From assembly GCA_944474755.1 (NCBI GenBank), contig OX104114.1, positions 44,023,070 to 44,087,069 on the forward strand: a DNA stretch of 64,000 bases, given 5' to 3'. How positions within the stretch are numbered: the stretch's first letter is position 1; the number at the start of each line of letters is the position of its first letter. The DNA is from Limnoperna fortunei. Taxonomy: Eukaryota > Mollusca > Bivalvia > Mytilida > Modiolidae. The translations under genes and the position numbers were made by a program. Below are positions 38,996-50,690 of this stretch, one piece after another. The notes below the pieces were generated by a model. It made no database searches. It worked only from the letters and a program-made list of their open reading frames with translations, and was not told the origin of the DNA.

Positions 38996-39707
38996 CATGC
39001 AGTATACATGTATGCTTATTAATAACTTTCATATTTATATAATATTTCAAATGCATAAGATTTTGACATCATTACATTGATGTCCCAATTTCATTTGTTT
39101 CACACAATCGTACATTGAACAGGTAATACTATTGTTGGTAAATTAAACAACAACCAACAAAGTGTGGATTATTCTGTCAATTGTCCGTCTTTGGAGACCT
39201 GAAGAGAGGTTTTACAGGTAATTGGCCTGGCTGAGTGTCAAAAGCAACACATCTTTTACAATCCAATCAACAGGTGTGGCACGAAAACCATACAGATGTG
39301 AGGAACATACCTTCATAGACTTTCACATTATAAAACAAAATTTATGCATCTTTTATAAAACAAGTCCAGCTTTCAGGGTTGCAATTATTTAATGAAAAAT
39401 TTTTAAAAGGTTTAATAATTTTAAGTTATTTTGTATTTGCTATATTTTTCACTAAACCTACATGTATGACTGACAAGTATGCTGAGTTAGGTTAATTTTT
39501 GTCAGTAAACTTCCCAGGTTCCTGTTTTTGCCATATTTTTATCGATCCCTCTACCTTTTATTATACCATACATACTTAATGTAACATGTGAACAGTGTGT
39601 TAGAAATCAATGTAAGGTTTTTTCAATGGTCAATGTGATGATTTATAGGCTTTAAAAATACTAGTAATGTCAAATACATGTATATATACTACATCATTAG
39701 TTGAACA
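38996..39707. other. No gene seen
   Basis: AT-rich sequence, no supported feature. Confidence 0.45.
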
Positions 39708-39716
39708 TGAAAGATC
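39708..39716 (+). repeat. Left 9-bp target duplication of the Mutator-like element
   Basis: TGAAAGATC, repeated exactly at 41,400-41,408 on the other side of the element. Confidence 0.9.
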
Positions 39717-41399
39717 CGGTACGTCTAAACACCACACAGGACTCCTGAATGCACTAAGGATCCAAAATGTGCACTACGGACATGATGCATTTGTTTTAGA
39801 TTAATAAAGTACCTGTTAATGGATTCTGATTATTATAAATAACATAAATCGAAAGTCTTGTAAAGATATTTTTATCGGTTTTTTAGTTATTAAGGATTTT
39901 GTCAAATTCCTTTGATGTACCGCGGGAAGATCCTGCTGAGATCTGTCAAATCGAGATGAAAATTCAATATAAGCATAGAATAAACAATTATTAATTACAG
40001 GTAGGAAGGAAATTAGTGATTTAGTAATTACATGTAGATATGAATAAAAAATATGTATCAATATCAATAAATGATTTTTTTTAATCAGAATACAAAAGGT
40101 TTGTTGGAATCTTTGAAGTCATTTTTGATATGGGTAAGTTAAATAGCAATAATTATGGTTATGGTTATTAAACCAACCGTTTGAAATTGAAAGTGCTAAC
40201 AAAACATCCCTTTTTTGACAGTTTTATTGCTAATATGACATACATAACAGAGTCCTTATGACATACATGTATAATGTATAAAAAATGTACAATTTGTTCA
40301 TGTTGGTCTTTTAATGACAATTCTTCAATAACTCAACAGTTAGTATCCGAGCCGATAAATTATGCACAAACTTTCCATTTTTAAAAAACTACTTTGATAC
40401 CAGACTTAAAGACCGACTTCAACAATACGTAGTAGAACCAAAAGTCCAGCTTCAACACGACCGCCTTTGGACCAACAACAACTGCGCATCCATCAATCAT
40501 GTATTCAAAAAGGCTGTAGACTGGACACCATTGCCGCTTCCAGAGCTTACAACTATTATTGTCTAAGTTCAACAAGTAGATTAAAAGCGGGCTATTTACG
40601 GTACCGATAACTACGAACTTTATGGCAGGTACAAGAGACATAGCATTTCCCAGCAGTGTTGGGCTTCCAAAAACCTTCGAGCAGCAGGAGCGTCTCTTCC
40701 CTAGACTCATAAATGATCATGTTCCCCTATGTACAGAAGTCAAATCAACATGTTCCAAATTTACAGTGCCTAAATCGCAGAAATTAGCCAGAAAACCCCA
40801 CTAAAAGAAACAACCAAGAACTGTTAGGACACAACTCAGATATCAGTAAAACTGTTGGTAACAATAAAATTACGCAATTACGCGTATAATCTGAAATTAT
40901 TTACTTTAATGAATAAATAGTATTATCCATGATTCAATCTGGAATTAATTATGTTTGTAATTTATTTCTTTAAAAAACATTTGAAGGTGTGTGCATGCAT
41001 GTTCGTATTAAGAATTTTTTTGTTTGTTATTTATTATATGATTTCAACAATTAAATTATCTATCTACAAAAGTGTTTTATTTATATTCTTAGCTAAACAG
41101 CAACACAATTTAATTCCCTAATGACAAAATCAAACGTTAACAAACTCAATGATCCATGACCTTGCTTATTGATTTATGGTAGACGATCTAGTGCGATACA
41201 TCAAAGGATTTTTACAAAATCCTTATTAACTTAAAAACCGATATCACTATTTTTACAAAACTTTAGATTTATGTTATTTATAATAATCAGAAACCATTAA
41301 TATGTCTTTTAATAATCTAAATCAAATGCATCATGTCCTTAGTGCACATTTTGGGTCCTTAGTGCACTAAGGAGTCTTGTGTGGTGTTTTGACACACCC
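39717..41399 (+). mobile_element. Mutator-like (MULE) DNA transposon remnant
   Basis: A 1,683-bp element with terminal inverted repeats of about 240 bp (39,717-39,955 and 41,160-41,399). Both ends carry AAACACCACACA and then, on the left, GGACTCC, ACTAAGGATCCAAAATGTGC and CATGATGCAT, each found as its complement on the right. A perfect 9-bp target duplication, TGAAAGATC, flanks it. Long inverted repeats with a 9-bp duplication are the hallmark of the Mutator superfamily. The inner part holds transposase coding fragments on the + strand (40,089-40,133 and 40,340-40,810). Most of the transposase, including any DDE core, is absent, so this is an internally deleted or decayed copy. The inverted repeats are well matched despite the decay, pointing to a moderately recent insertion. 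Confidence 0.88.
40089..40566 (+). pseudogene. MULE transposase C-terminal fragment in two exons
   Basis: Exon 1 is 40,089-40,133, preceded by a TTTTTTTAATCAG acceptor and followed by a GGTAAGTT donor. Exon 2 starts at 40,340 after AACTCAACAG and reads to a TAA at 40,564-40,566. The phases fit: exon 1 ends with one base and exon 2 supplies the other two of a Val codon. The protein includes SIRADKLCTNFPFLKNYFDT and a WTNNNCASINHVFKKAVDW segment followed by LPLPEL. The N-N-C-x-S-x-N-H pattern with a following Trp and PLPEL is one I recall from the C-terminal half of mollusc Mutator-like transposases. Past the TAA, two other frames keep recognisable pieces (NYELYGRYKRHSISQQCW, 40,600-40,660), so the end of the gene is broken by stops and shifts. 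Confidence 0.65.
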
Positions 41400-41408
41400 T
41401 GAAAGATC
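41400..41408 (+). repeat. Right 9-bp target duplication of the Mutator-like element
   Basis: TGAAAGATC, identical to 39,708-39,716. Confidence 0.9.
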
Positions 41409-42556
41409 TGAATTGAATTTTATTTAAGTAACCTTATAATAGGGTCAAATATATTTTACACTTCTGAGCATGAATTGTTTGAGTGGGATACCACTGTCTG
41501 TATTTCATATGTTTGTAATGAGTCTGAAAAACTTGGAAAATGACTAAGAAAATTTTGTATATAAATTGTCTACAAATATATCCAGTCAACCAAGCAAATT
41601 GCACAAAAATACCTTTCAGAGCCTCTTAAATTGAAATAAGTTAATCATGTTAATAGCCGTTTGGACTGCAACAACTTCTCTTGTGATTTATTTTAAAAAA
41701 AAATACCTCCCCTCTAGACCCTCATTCTAATAGGTAACTCTTTATGTCACATGATGATGCCTTGGCAAAACACAAAAGTACAGGCAACAATTCAAGTTAA
41801 GTTTAGAGTGATTAATAGCTAGAACTGATGAAATCTTAGCTACAATAATGTAGCTCCTTTTTTTTTTATGGACGGAGCTACAAGGAGGTCCCACAATTCA
41901 CTTTTACACTGAACTGACTAGTTCCTCAAAACTTTTATTGAAAACTACAATGTAGAAAAAATGGTAACTAGACGATTTGGAGCAAAACAAATTCTGACTA
42001 GAACAAATTCAGCCTACTGTTTCAACATACAATTGTAAGCTTTTTATGGTGAACAAATTCAGACTATAAAATATAAATATATTATACGTACATATAATAA
42101 TATAGTTTTAGTTTCCTATAAATGTAATAAATGTACTAAATTAATTTATTAAATTAATTGAACATTGCTTCTTCATTATAGAAATGTTAAATGTTTCTGA
42201 CAAAATTTTTACTAGAGTATTTGCTAATGATTGTGTATTGGTCGTTATGATTGAGCATAATTAATAAAAAGAATATAAAGGGGACATTTTTACACTTTGC
42301 TGTTTATAATTAACCAAATTATGAGGTGTACAAACATGATCAAGCTATGGCTTCCTTTAGTTTTGCATTCAAAGTATATTTTCTCAATCGGAATGTTGAA
42401 ACAACACAAAGCCGACTTTGAAGTTATAATATCATGAATATATAAAACCATTTCCAATCTGTTTCTTGTTGTTTCCAAAATGGATGCATCAAACCATTGT
42501 GTAGATTGCCATTGAAAAGTATCACGCTTTACAGTGTTACAAATGCGAAGGTACTT
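41409..42556. other. No gene seen
   Basis: AT-rich sequence between the Mutator-like element and the first paralogous copy; no supported feature. Confidence 0.45.
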
Positions 42557-42931
42557 TGTAACAGCATAGAATTATGCAACACTGGTAAATTTTATTATTT
42601 TTCATTCATGTTCTGATTATTTGTTTGGAATTGTTACAGATATATGCATAAAATAATTTAATAAATTCTTAAATTTAATCATTATATTGGCAGGTACAAT
42701 ATACAACAGTATATTCTTTTGCCAGTAATATTGTGTTATGTAAAGGCTGGCTCAATTTAAATTATGATATGCCAAGAAAATTGGTTACACTAACAGATAT
42801 ATGTATAATCTAATTCTATAATTTTTTCTATTCATGCGTGTCATAATATTCAAATTATGTAAATAATCTGCAATTAAATTAAAGGTATAACAAAGAATCA
42901 GTACTGTGAGATGGTAAAGCGTGGCGTTACA

Positions 42932-44241
42932 CTGTTCTCCCCATGCCCTTTAAGCACCGCAGTGCTATCTGATCTACCACTGTGGTTTAATTTCATGCTG
43001 CGGTGCTATCCACTTGTCACTATTTATTGTTGTATTGTTTATTCAACTGATTAAAGCTGTGGACAATACATTCTGTTAATTAATACCTCGGGTCATTACC
43101 CGGACAGGTGTAAACATCAGTGCTCGTCAGAACCATACTGATTTCTAATTTGTATACGTTTAATACAAAAGTTTTAATAAAATTAGACAAATTAAGCTCA
43201 ATTTTGAATGATTTCATTCATTTCTTGTGGATACTATAATTGGAGTTAACACTTAATTACCTTAAGTTCCCCCACAAAAAATTTGCAAATGGTGGTCATG
43301 GCTATTGTAACTTTCAGTTTCAGTAGAAATTTTGCAATACCTTCTTGTAAATTTTAAATATGTTATTTGAGCAGAAATTAGCAGAATTATTAAACTATCT
43401 GTAATTAAATTGTGGTTGATATGCATAAATATGCATTAAAATGTACACTGATAAATTTGCTGAAAGCACCATGCACATGCACCAATCCAGAGTTGCTTCC
43501 CCTGCATTAGTGATTATTATGCAGTATAGATGTATTTTGTGTTCTTGGTGTAGAATAATTTACCAAAAACTGCTATACAAACATTTTTAATATATTTTTA
43601 ACAAAATAAAACAATTTATATATAAATCTCTACACCCTTGAATTTAAATTTTGCAGAAAATAATGGAAATTAATACTCTATTAAATGAGAAACCAAATTT
43701 ATTTAACCTATTTTTTTGTAAAAATTTATTACAGAACTTTTCAATGTGTTGGACTGTGTCTAAAATTGAGTATAATAGAACTTATATTTTTTACTTGTTA
43801 TAAACTACACTACCAAATTCGTTCAATAACACACTTAACTAAATCAAAAAAATGTAATTAAGTGAAAAAAATAAGTTGTAAAAAAAGGAAATGAGACAGG
43901 TGTCAAGATAATGCAATGTTTGTACATGGCACATTGCTGGTGTAGCTTTAGTGTTATTTATAAGTGCCAATGTTAAATAGTAGCTTTGTATTTATATCTG
44001 TTATCATCTGTTATGTATGCCAATAATTTAACACAAATTAAGAAAAAATTTTATACTATGTCATTTATTGCATGTATTAAATTCAACAAAGTCACCCCCC
44101 CCCTCCCCCCATGTTAGAGATAACACACACACACACAAATCCATGTAAAGCACTAAAATGTTTGATGTAACGTGCAAGATTGGACCCTTTTTAAAACACG
44201 ACACCACAGTGCTTTCCAAAATTTTTGGGGAGAACCCTGCA
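42932..44241. mobile_element. hAT-like non-autonomous transposon, 1.3 kb
   Basis: Inserted in copy 1 and absent from copy 2. The left end reads CTGTTCTCCCCATG with GCACCGCAGTGC inside. The right end, complemented, reads GCAGGGTTCTCCCC with AGCACTGTGGTG inside, giving imperfect inverted repeats. The strict duplicated flank is TTACA (42,927-42,931 and 44,242-44,246). If the left end has lost a few bases, an 8-bp duplication of the CRTTACAA type fits, and with a CAGGG terminus that would be hAT. The interior has a poly-C tract at 44,095-44,110, a short CA repeat, and no transposase. An inverted, truncated relative lies at 38,154-38,995. Confidence 0.8.
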
Positions 44242-44727
44242 TTACAAAATTCCTCTGTATTTCTTTTTTTATTGTATTACACACATCACTTCAGAATGTG
44301 ACTTATCAACTCTAATTGTGATTCAAGGGAAGGGAATATATTAAAATGCAAATCTTATATCTTTTGTACAAGTAAAATGAAACAATCAATCTGCAACTCA
44401 TCTTTAAATAACATTAACATTGGAAGTCTGAATTGGCAAAGGTCCAAATATGAAATGGTCTGAATTTGTTTAGTCCAAATTTGACACATTTCCAGTTTCA
44501 CATGGTTTATCTCCCCTTTTACTTCAGTTAAAAAAAACTATGGCTATCATTACTAAAAGACTATGATACTGAAATGAAGATTTGCATTGTTTTTGTATTG
44601 TTTGTCTATTCCATTTAAATTTTCATCTAATTAACCTCATTAGTGGATGTTACTATAACCATAAGCAACAGATGAGCTAGAACACAGATGTCACTTGTAA
44701 GCGTGTTTAATCAAGCTATAAAACATC

Positions 44728-44837
44728 TGGGTGCCGTTTCATAAAGCGATCGTTAGCTTAACGTGCACGTTATCCCATTTAAATTGCATGTGTTAACGAG
44801 CACGTTAATTAGCGATCACTTTATGAAACGGCACCCA
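44728..44837. mobile_element. 110-bp palindromic MITE-like element
   Basis: The arms are TGGGTGCCGTTTCATAAAG on the left and the exact complement on the right, with further imperfect pairing inward (GCGATCGTTAGCTTAACGTG). It is absent from copy 2, which reads ACATCTGGGGTTCTACC. The target duplication is at most about 3 bp and not clear. Confidence 0.8.
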
Positions 44838-44840
44838 GGG

Positions 44841-44849
44841 GTTCTACCT
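44841..44849 (+). repeat. Left 9-bp target duplication
   Basis: GTTCTACCT, identical to 46,609-46,617. It occurs once in copy 2 at 53,495-53,503. Confidence 0.9.
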
Positions 44850-46608
44850 GATAGCAGGTCGTTCCTTCCCCTGACCCAGGTCGATCCGGCCCCAGTCGAT
44901 CCATCCCCTAGTCGATTCGTCCACTATTTCTTGGTCGATCCGTCCCCTGTAACAAATTATAAGTATTTTACTATATTTAAATTTTATTTTAACTGTTTTT
45001 AAGTGGAAAAAGTGAAGAAGTGTTGATTAAAATTAGTTTAATAATTAAATAAACAAAACATGATTATGATTATGATTATACATTTCACTGTTGTGAATGT
45101 GCCGAGCCAGTTGACTTAGATGACCTAAATGAGCCTGAGCCAGAGCCACAAGCAGACCCAGTACCGAAACTTATGTTTCTTATCATGTTCTTCATGCTTT
45201 TTATGATTGTTATTGTTATCAATATTAAATATAATAAAGAATAAAATTATTACTACTGTCTCTACCGTGTTATTACTATTATCTGACACGTGTCAAATGT
45301 TGGTTACAAATTACAGGTTTCAAAAAGATCAATACTAAATAACAATTACAATTTAATTAAACGTACACATAAAACCATACCGTAGGATAAAGAAGTAACA
45401 ATACATAAAAATAAAGACAAAATATCGCAAATCATCCTAAATCATGGACACATTCACATGCATAATTGGCGTAATTAAAAATATGACTTTTTTATATATT
45501 TATACCTACCCGCTTTATTTATTTTACCTACCTTTGGCAGGGAATTTTTTAGCGCTCGCCACTTTCGTCATTGACGAAATCATTTGAAAATTGACGACAT
45601 ATTTCTAAATCAATTTCGTCACCCGATTTCCAACAAGTACATGTACTAAAATTTTTTGGTACAAATTCATTCTAACAAGTGTAAAACGTCATATTTATGA
45701 CCCCAAAGCCAATTACCAAGAAATTTAATTTTTTCACCTCGATACTTTTAAACAGCAGGTGTCAATCGCCTAATCGATGTTTTTACGGGCAATGGGATTA
45801 ACATGATTAAGTGGTGCTCCTGGTCAATTTACGCAAACAAAAGTGTCATTGATCGTACTGATGAGCACAGACTTCCACCTTTTGATTAAATATGTAATGC
45901 AAATAAAAATTGCAAAGATTTTGCGGATGTAACTCATGTTTCATATGTTTTGCTGGTTTCAAATGGATTACACGCCATTTGTGTACATCCGAGATACGTC
46001 TAATAACCGATGGATACCACATAGAAAACGAAGAGTACAACGGCCCTTAATGAAAAATTGTAACCGATTGATATACAAACGCTTTTTAAATAAGTTTTAA
46101 AATTAAAATTCTGTGAAAATTTATAAACATTTTGTTATAATCATTTTTTAAAACAAATTAATACACTGCAATTGAAAGAATATAGTTTTTTTATACTATG
46201 ATATTTCACCAGTACAATGAATGCATGCTTCTGAGCAGATGCTTGTAAGGCTCATCCGCTAAAGTGACTAAAGCCCTCAAAATCCTTAAAAATTCCCTGC
46301 TTTGGTTTTACAATTACATATCCGCAAAATGAAAAAAAATCTTTATAATTTTCTTTAGAAGACTTTAAAGCAACCATTATCTATATCATGGTAACAAAAT
46401 TCGCATCCATACTCGGCAATAAAAATAGTGAATTCCGGTGTACTACCATACTTTCCATACTTAAAAATACTACTTATGAATGTTTTGTTTATATATTTTA
46501 CCTACCTTCTTTATTTATTTTTCCTACCTTTGGTTTTACTGGGGCCAGTCAGACCAGGGACGTTCGACTAGGGGACGGATTGGTTTGGGGACGGATCGTC
46601 TAGAAATC
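44850..46608. mobile_element. 1,759-bp non-autonomous DNA transposon with subterminal repeats
   Basis: Flanked by a perfect 9-bp duplication, GTTCTACCT, with the matching empty site in copy 2. The ends are imperfect inverted repeats: GATAGCAGGTCGTTCCTTCC on the left, and GATTTCTAGACGATCCGTCC when the right end is complemented. Both ends carry clustered GTCGATCCGTCCCC-like subterminal motifs, a feature of transposase binding regions. The interior has two similar TTTACCTACC...CTTTATTTATTTT patches near 45,500 and 46,490. A 9-bp duplication fits Mutator-like elements, but the ends do not resemble the element at 39,717. No transposase is present. Confidence 0.82.
45053..45244 (+). CDS. Short open frame: Cys/acidic segment plus one membrane helix
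   Basis: Inside the 1,759-bp element is a 63-codon open frame bounded by a TAA at 45,050 and a TAA at 45,242-45,244, with no ATG before codon 41. It reads a HDYDYDY patch, a CCEC cluster, an acidic Pro/Glu-rich stretch (DLDDLNEPEPEPQADP), then a continuous hydrophobic run of about 18 residues beginning at LMFLIMFF, and a short basic tail. Such a composition is unlike random AT-rich translation. It could be the last exon of a membrane protein carried by the element, but I see no convincing splice acceptor and recognise no family. Confidence 0.3.
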   Translation, partial: TKHDYDYDYTFHCCECAEPVDLDDLNEPEPEPQADPVPKLMFLIMFFMLFMIVIVINIKYNKE

Positions 46609-46617
46609 GTTCTACCT
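46609..46617 (+). repeat. Right 9-bp target duplication
   Basis: GTTCTACCT, matching 44,841-44,849. Confidence 0.9.
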
Positions 46618-47312
46618 CAGATAAGCATCAGGTAAATGGGGGAATAAACATCAATTAATCAGTTAATTAATTTAGGATCATGTTAACACAACAGGGGGTT
46701 TTAAAAATGCACTCAGATATTGACACCTGTCATACACCTGAAGCGTGAAAATTACCAGGACAAACTGTGACTAGAGCTGCAGTTTTTAGTACCGGAAGTT
46801 GACACTAGGTGGCGTTTTTTTTAAATTGGAAAGTCGTCAATTGGTTATTGTCAGAGTTGTATATATGCATTATATGTAATTATTACATATATGTATAATG
46901 CATGATGACTCAGACAATACAGATTTCCATATTGGGGACCCTGACTGACCAAAAAAGTGGGGACAAGTTGACCATTTTGGGGGGGTGGGCAGTTGACTTG
47001 GAATAGAATTCCTTCTAAAACTCTTTTTACATCATATTACACCAAAAAAACCTTAAATATAATGTACGATGGCAGGCGTACACTTTATTACTGCATGCGT
47101 AGTTAGGTAGACCTGTTAAAAACTGCATGTTACCTTAATCACGCGTGGCCATACACTAAAACTGGTAACCTGTAGGCTGTACTGGCTGAACTGTGACATT
47201 GTTTATGAGTAGTAGTGTAATAATTCAATTATCCGTCATTTTTAATTATAAGCATATTGAAATCCGAGTTGACACACCACACATTTATATACGTACATGT
47301 ATATTCGTTGAC

Positions 47313-47655
47313 GTAGACCAGGAAGCTTACATCAGACCAGCTAGACCAAAGAGGCAAATCCGTTCCGTTAAATACAAAGACTGCCTGACTAATAACATCA
47401 TAGACCGTCAGGAACCAAACAACACTAGGACTTTTATTGTACCACCATCCAAATGCAACCAATACAGGAACTCTTTCTTTGTTGACACAATCATCCACTG
47501 GAATAAGCTACTGGAAGACACAGTGCGCAGAAAGACAATTGATAGCTTCAAGGAAGCTCTCCCGACCTGCTACTAAGCAGCAGCTCTCTTCCGATGTGTC
47601 TATACTAGTATTGGTCCTGCATCGTATTTATTCAGATTAAGATCAGACGCTACAT
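47313..47655 (+). pseudogene. LINE reverse transcriptase ORF, extreme C-terminus
   Basis: Within copy 1, the open frame ending at 47,574-47,576 encodes an end typical of LINE ORF2 proteins: RPARPKRQIRSVKYKDC, a Tyr-Arg-Asn-Ser-Phe-Phe segment with IIHWNKLLEDTV, and a final DSFKEALP. Only about 85 residues belong to the element; residues before the GTAGACCAGG at 47,313 come from host flank. Copy 2 has lost most of this segment but keeps the 3' end with a TTAC-repeat tail (54,318-54,344), so the LINE predates the duplication or the copies' separation. Confidence 0.75.
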
Positions 47656-48265
47656 TAAAATCACTTTAATCTTACTACCTGATGTTCATTAAACACTGGT
47701 TTCCTATCATAGTACTATCCATCTAGCAAGCAACGACTGTCCCTAGCACCCAGTCTATTATATGAATAGTCTAGAGGAGTTACAAGGCATCGGGTATATG
47801 TATACGCCTTAAAATTTTTCGAGGTATGTAAAAGGAAAATACTATTTTAGTTCGCTTTTCCTGGCATATGTTTGAATAATCCGTATTTTCATAATATAGT
47901 TTGTTATAATTTTAGTTATCTGAACTTTTATTCAAGATAAAACTTAAAGTTTCGCAGAGAAGCATGTTTAACAAAAATATAAAATCCCCGAAGAGCCTTT
48001 CTTCAAATGCTGGCATTTTCGGATAGTACGTTTTTTTAAAAACTGTATATTCACTTCGGCGAATCTTACTTCAAAGAACTTTTTTATTTTAAATCAAAAT
48101 AAAAAATAAGAAGTTTACTGAATAAAGTGACTAAAAAAACTCCAATATACCCTCCGATATAAATAATTGGACTTGTGGTTTAAGTGAAAAATGGACCCGA
48201 AGAAATTCCCCCGAATACATAAAAATTGGGCTTTTCGCCAAACTGATACATCCGCGGATATATAT

Positions 48266-48923
48266 ATCAATAAATTTATTTATCAATTCTGTATGAAATT
48301 GCTTTTTAAATGCAGCTCTAATATCTAAATTCCATTGAATAATAAATCCACTGTCCATGCTACAGCTCGGCGCAGCCAAATATCAAAATAAGAACTAATA
48401 TTCTGTTGAAGTAATGTATCTAGTGAATCCCTACAATTTGATTGATTAATCAAGACGGGGATATCATACCGTATTCCCTGTGAAACCCCAGGGATATTGA
48501 AACCAGTTTCAAAATGGTGTCTATTCATTGAATAATTTATTTGTTTTACATAATATAAATAGTTAAACATAATATAAAGATATCGATTTTAAATACATGC
48601 ATTTTACGGAATCTATCATCTCCGTCTGCGTTTTGTCTTGAAATTAACAAGGGAGATAACCGATAACTTGAAGTCTTCAAAATGGCAAACAAAGGCATTT
48701 GCATCGCACTTCGAAAGTGAAATTTATCATTAAAAGTTTAGCTGGGAATAAAAAGTCGTAAAAAAATAAAGGTTATAAAATTTTAAATGCCATAAAAAGT
48801 TTCGTTGGAAGCTTTAATGTGTTGAATGGTAGGTTCTCCGATAGTCGGGTGTTCCAAACTAAAGCATGAGAAATGTCTAATCTAATTATATACTCTAGAA
48901 TATAATTACAAGAAGACTTCAAC
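48266..48923. other. No gene seen
   Basis: Unique-looking sequence after the paralogous copy; no supported feature. Confidence 0.45.
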
Positions 48924-49085
48924 AGAATATAATTGTTATTTGGGCTTCACATGGGATACGGGTTCATATTCCCTGTCTGTATTCTACTAGTATATTCCCT
49001 TCGCCTACGGCTCAGGGAATATAAAACACAGACAGGGAATATGAACCCGTATCCCCTGTGAAGATCCCGAATAACATATAATTTC
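48924..49085. mobile_element. Snap-back palindrome, MITE-like
   Basis: Arms of about 55-60 bp: GGATACGGGTTCATATTCCC and TGTCTG on the left and the complement GGGAATATGAACCCGTATCC on the right, around a ~40-bp loop containing CGCCTACGGCTCAGGGAATA. Pairing extends outward through CTTCACA and into AATTATATGTTATT. No clear target duplication. Confidence 0.7.
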
Positions 49086-50690
49086 CTCTCCCTCAGTCAA
49101 AGGTCATTTACAGAGCCGTTGTCAAATTGAAAACAAAATTTTCAATTTTCACACTTTTTACTGTATTTTATTTTTGTTCCCCACTTGATTTAAAAAAAAA
49201 ATCAACAATTTTCATGTGTCATTATATCTATAGCTGGATGATAAGTTTTCGCTTTCGTAACCTATATATACCAGTATGTCATAATAAACCATAGGAAGGC
49301 TATACATGTATCTTTAAATAATATCAATACTGAATTCCAAAGTTATAAAAATTTTACCTTTTTAAGAAGAAAAATGGGCACATTACTTATCTTTTAGAAC
49401 AAATTTTTACATTTACTTTCTAATTTTTGTATTAATTGCACAATCAAACATTCTTAAACAGTACTCAATATAAAAATCAAAAATGGGTGTACATTTGTAT
49501 TTACTAAAATTCAACTGATAATTAATAGGTTAATAGCAATATTTCCAAAGAAGTTTCTTAAAAAAGAGATTTACACAGCCAGGAGTTTTGAAGTACCCTT
49601 TATGACATTATGCAAACTGTGACGTCATAATGCTATGATGTTGTAACCATATATTGTAAACAAGTAAACATCAATACAAGAATTTGAAATAAATGGTGAA
49701 AGCAAAAAAAAACATGTTTTTAAAATTGGTAACCGAGTGCATTTATTGTGTACAAGGTCCATGGTTACCAAATGAAACCACTCCACCTACTTATATGTCA
49801 CTTTTATATATATATATATATGCGCATATCCTGGCTTATTCCATCTACATGTGCACCCCCCCCCCCCCCCCCCCCCACAAACAATGTTTAAGCTATCTTT
49901 GTAATCTCAGGAAGACATTTTTGTGATTGTATTTCTAAAATAGGAATCAGATTATTATCTTCTAATTTTGTTCTTTAAATATGGATCAATTTCATATATT
50001 TACAATAAAAGCTTCATTTTATAGTTTGTTTACATTCTTCAGTGCCTACAATTATCTCCCTTGGTTGACAAGGTTTTAACTTTATTAGTGTCTATTTTGT
50101 TAATTGCTAAAAGGTAGAAATATGAATGTTGATTACAAGTGTTTCCCCTTGGTAAAATGAAGCATTTGAGGAAAAATGCTGGATTTAAATACATCTTGTA
50201 GAAATGGTCATGCAATCATAATTTGTTTGGGGGGAAAAGTGCATGCTAGATTATGACCCGACTCTATCTGTTGCTACTGGATCAGTTTTTCAGACAAAAA
50301 TTAATGACATAAATAAAATACAAACCATATTTTACGGGCTTTGCATGCTTTTTTGGTAAACAGTATCATGGATTTGGTTGAAAGGCATTTGTGAGCAATA
50401 TCATATAGAACCTTATCTCGCAGATCTCCAAGGTGAATGCATACATGCGCTATGTTTTGCTGTTCTAAATGGTTGAAGTGCACATATGTATTTTTTTTTG
50501 TTTTGTTCAAAGTAAAATTTATTTACATGTAGTTGCAATAGTGTTTAACCTTCCTCAATTAATTTTGCTTCTGTTTTCCAATAATTTAGCTTTTAAATTC
50601 TCGCCAGTTTTGTAAAAGTGTCGCCAAATTAGAAATCATTAGATCACCATATGACATGGCGAAATTCATGAATCCGATTTTATTTTTTCT
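49086..50690. other. No gene; poly-C tract and short TA repeat
   Basis: A TA repeat lies at about 49,807-49,822 and an uninterrupted run of 21 C at 49,856-49,876. The open frames in this stretch are low-complexity or overlap these tracts. Confidence 0.55.

Larger units (their letters stand above)
42557..48265 (+). repeat. Paralogous segment, copy 1 (with insertions)
   Basis: Begins at AGCATAGAATTATGCAACAC and ends at ATCCGCGGATATATAT. It matches 52,649-54,915 in order along its whole non-inserted length. It is 5.7 kb long against 2.27 kb for copy 2. Most of the difference is three insertions (42,932-44,241, 44,728-44,837 and 44,850-46,608), plus ~340 bp of LINE sequence missing from copy 2. 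Whether the pair is a segmental duplication or two insertions of an unknown element is unresolved; I saw no terminal repeats. Confidence 0.88.

Noticed and set aside
40381..40710. 109-residue minus-strand open frame in the Mutator-like element
   Set aside because: The + strand reads as a transposase with phased exons; the minus frame is its shadow.
44205..44225. CACAGTG heptamer near the end of the hAT-like element as a Transib/RSS-type signal
   Set aside because: It lies about 25 bp inside the terminus, has no proper spacer and nonamer, and the CAGGG-type terminus fits hAT better.
44763..45002. 79-residue + strand frame starting in the palindromic MITE
   Set aside because: It runs through the palindrome and the subterminal repeats of the next element; two unrelated insertions cannot encode one gene.
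49693..49926. 77-residue + strand frame
   Set aside because: It crosses the TA repeat and the 21-base poly-C tract and has no family motif.
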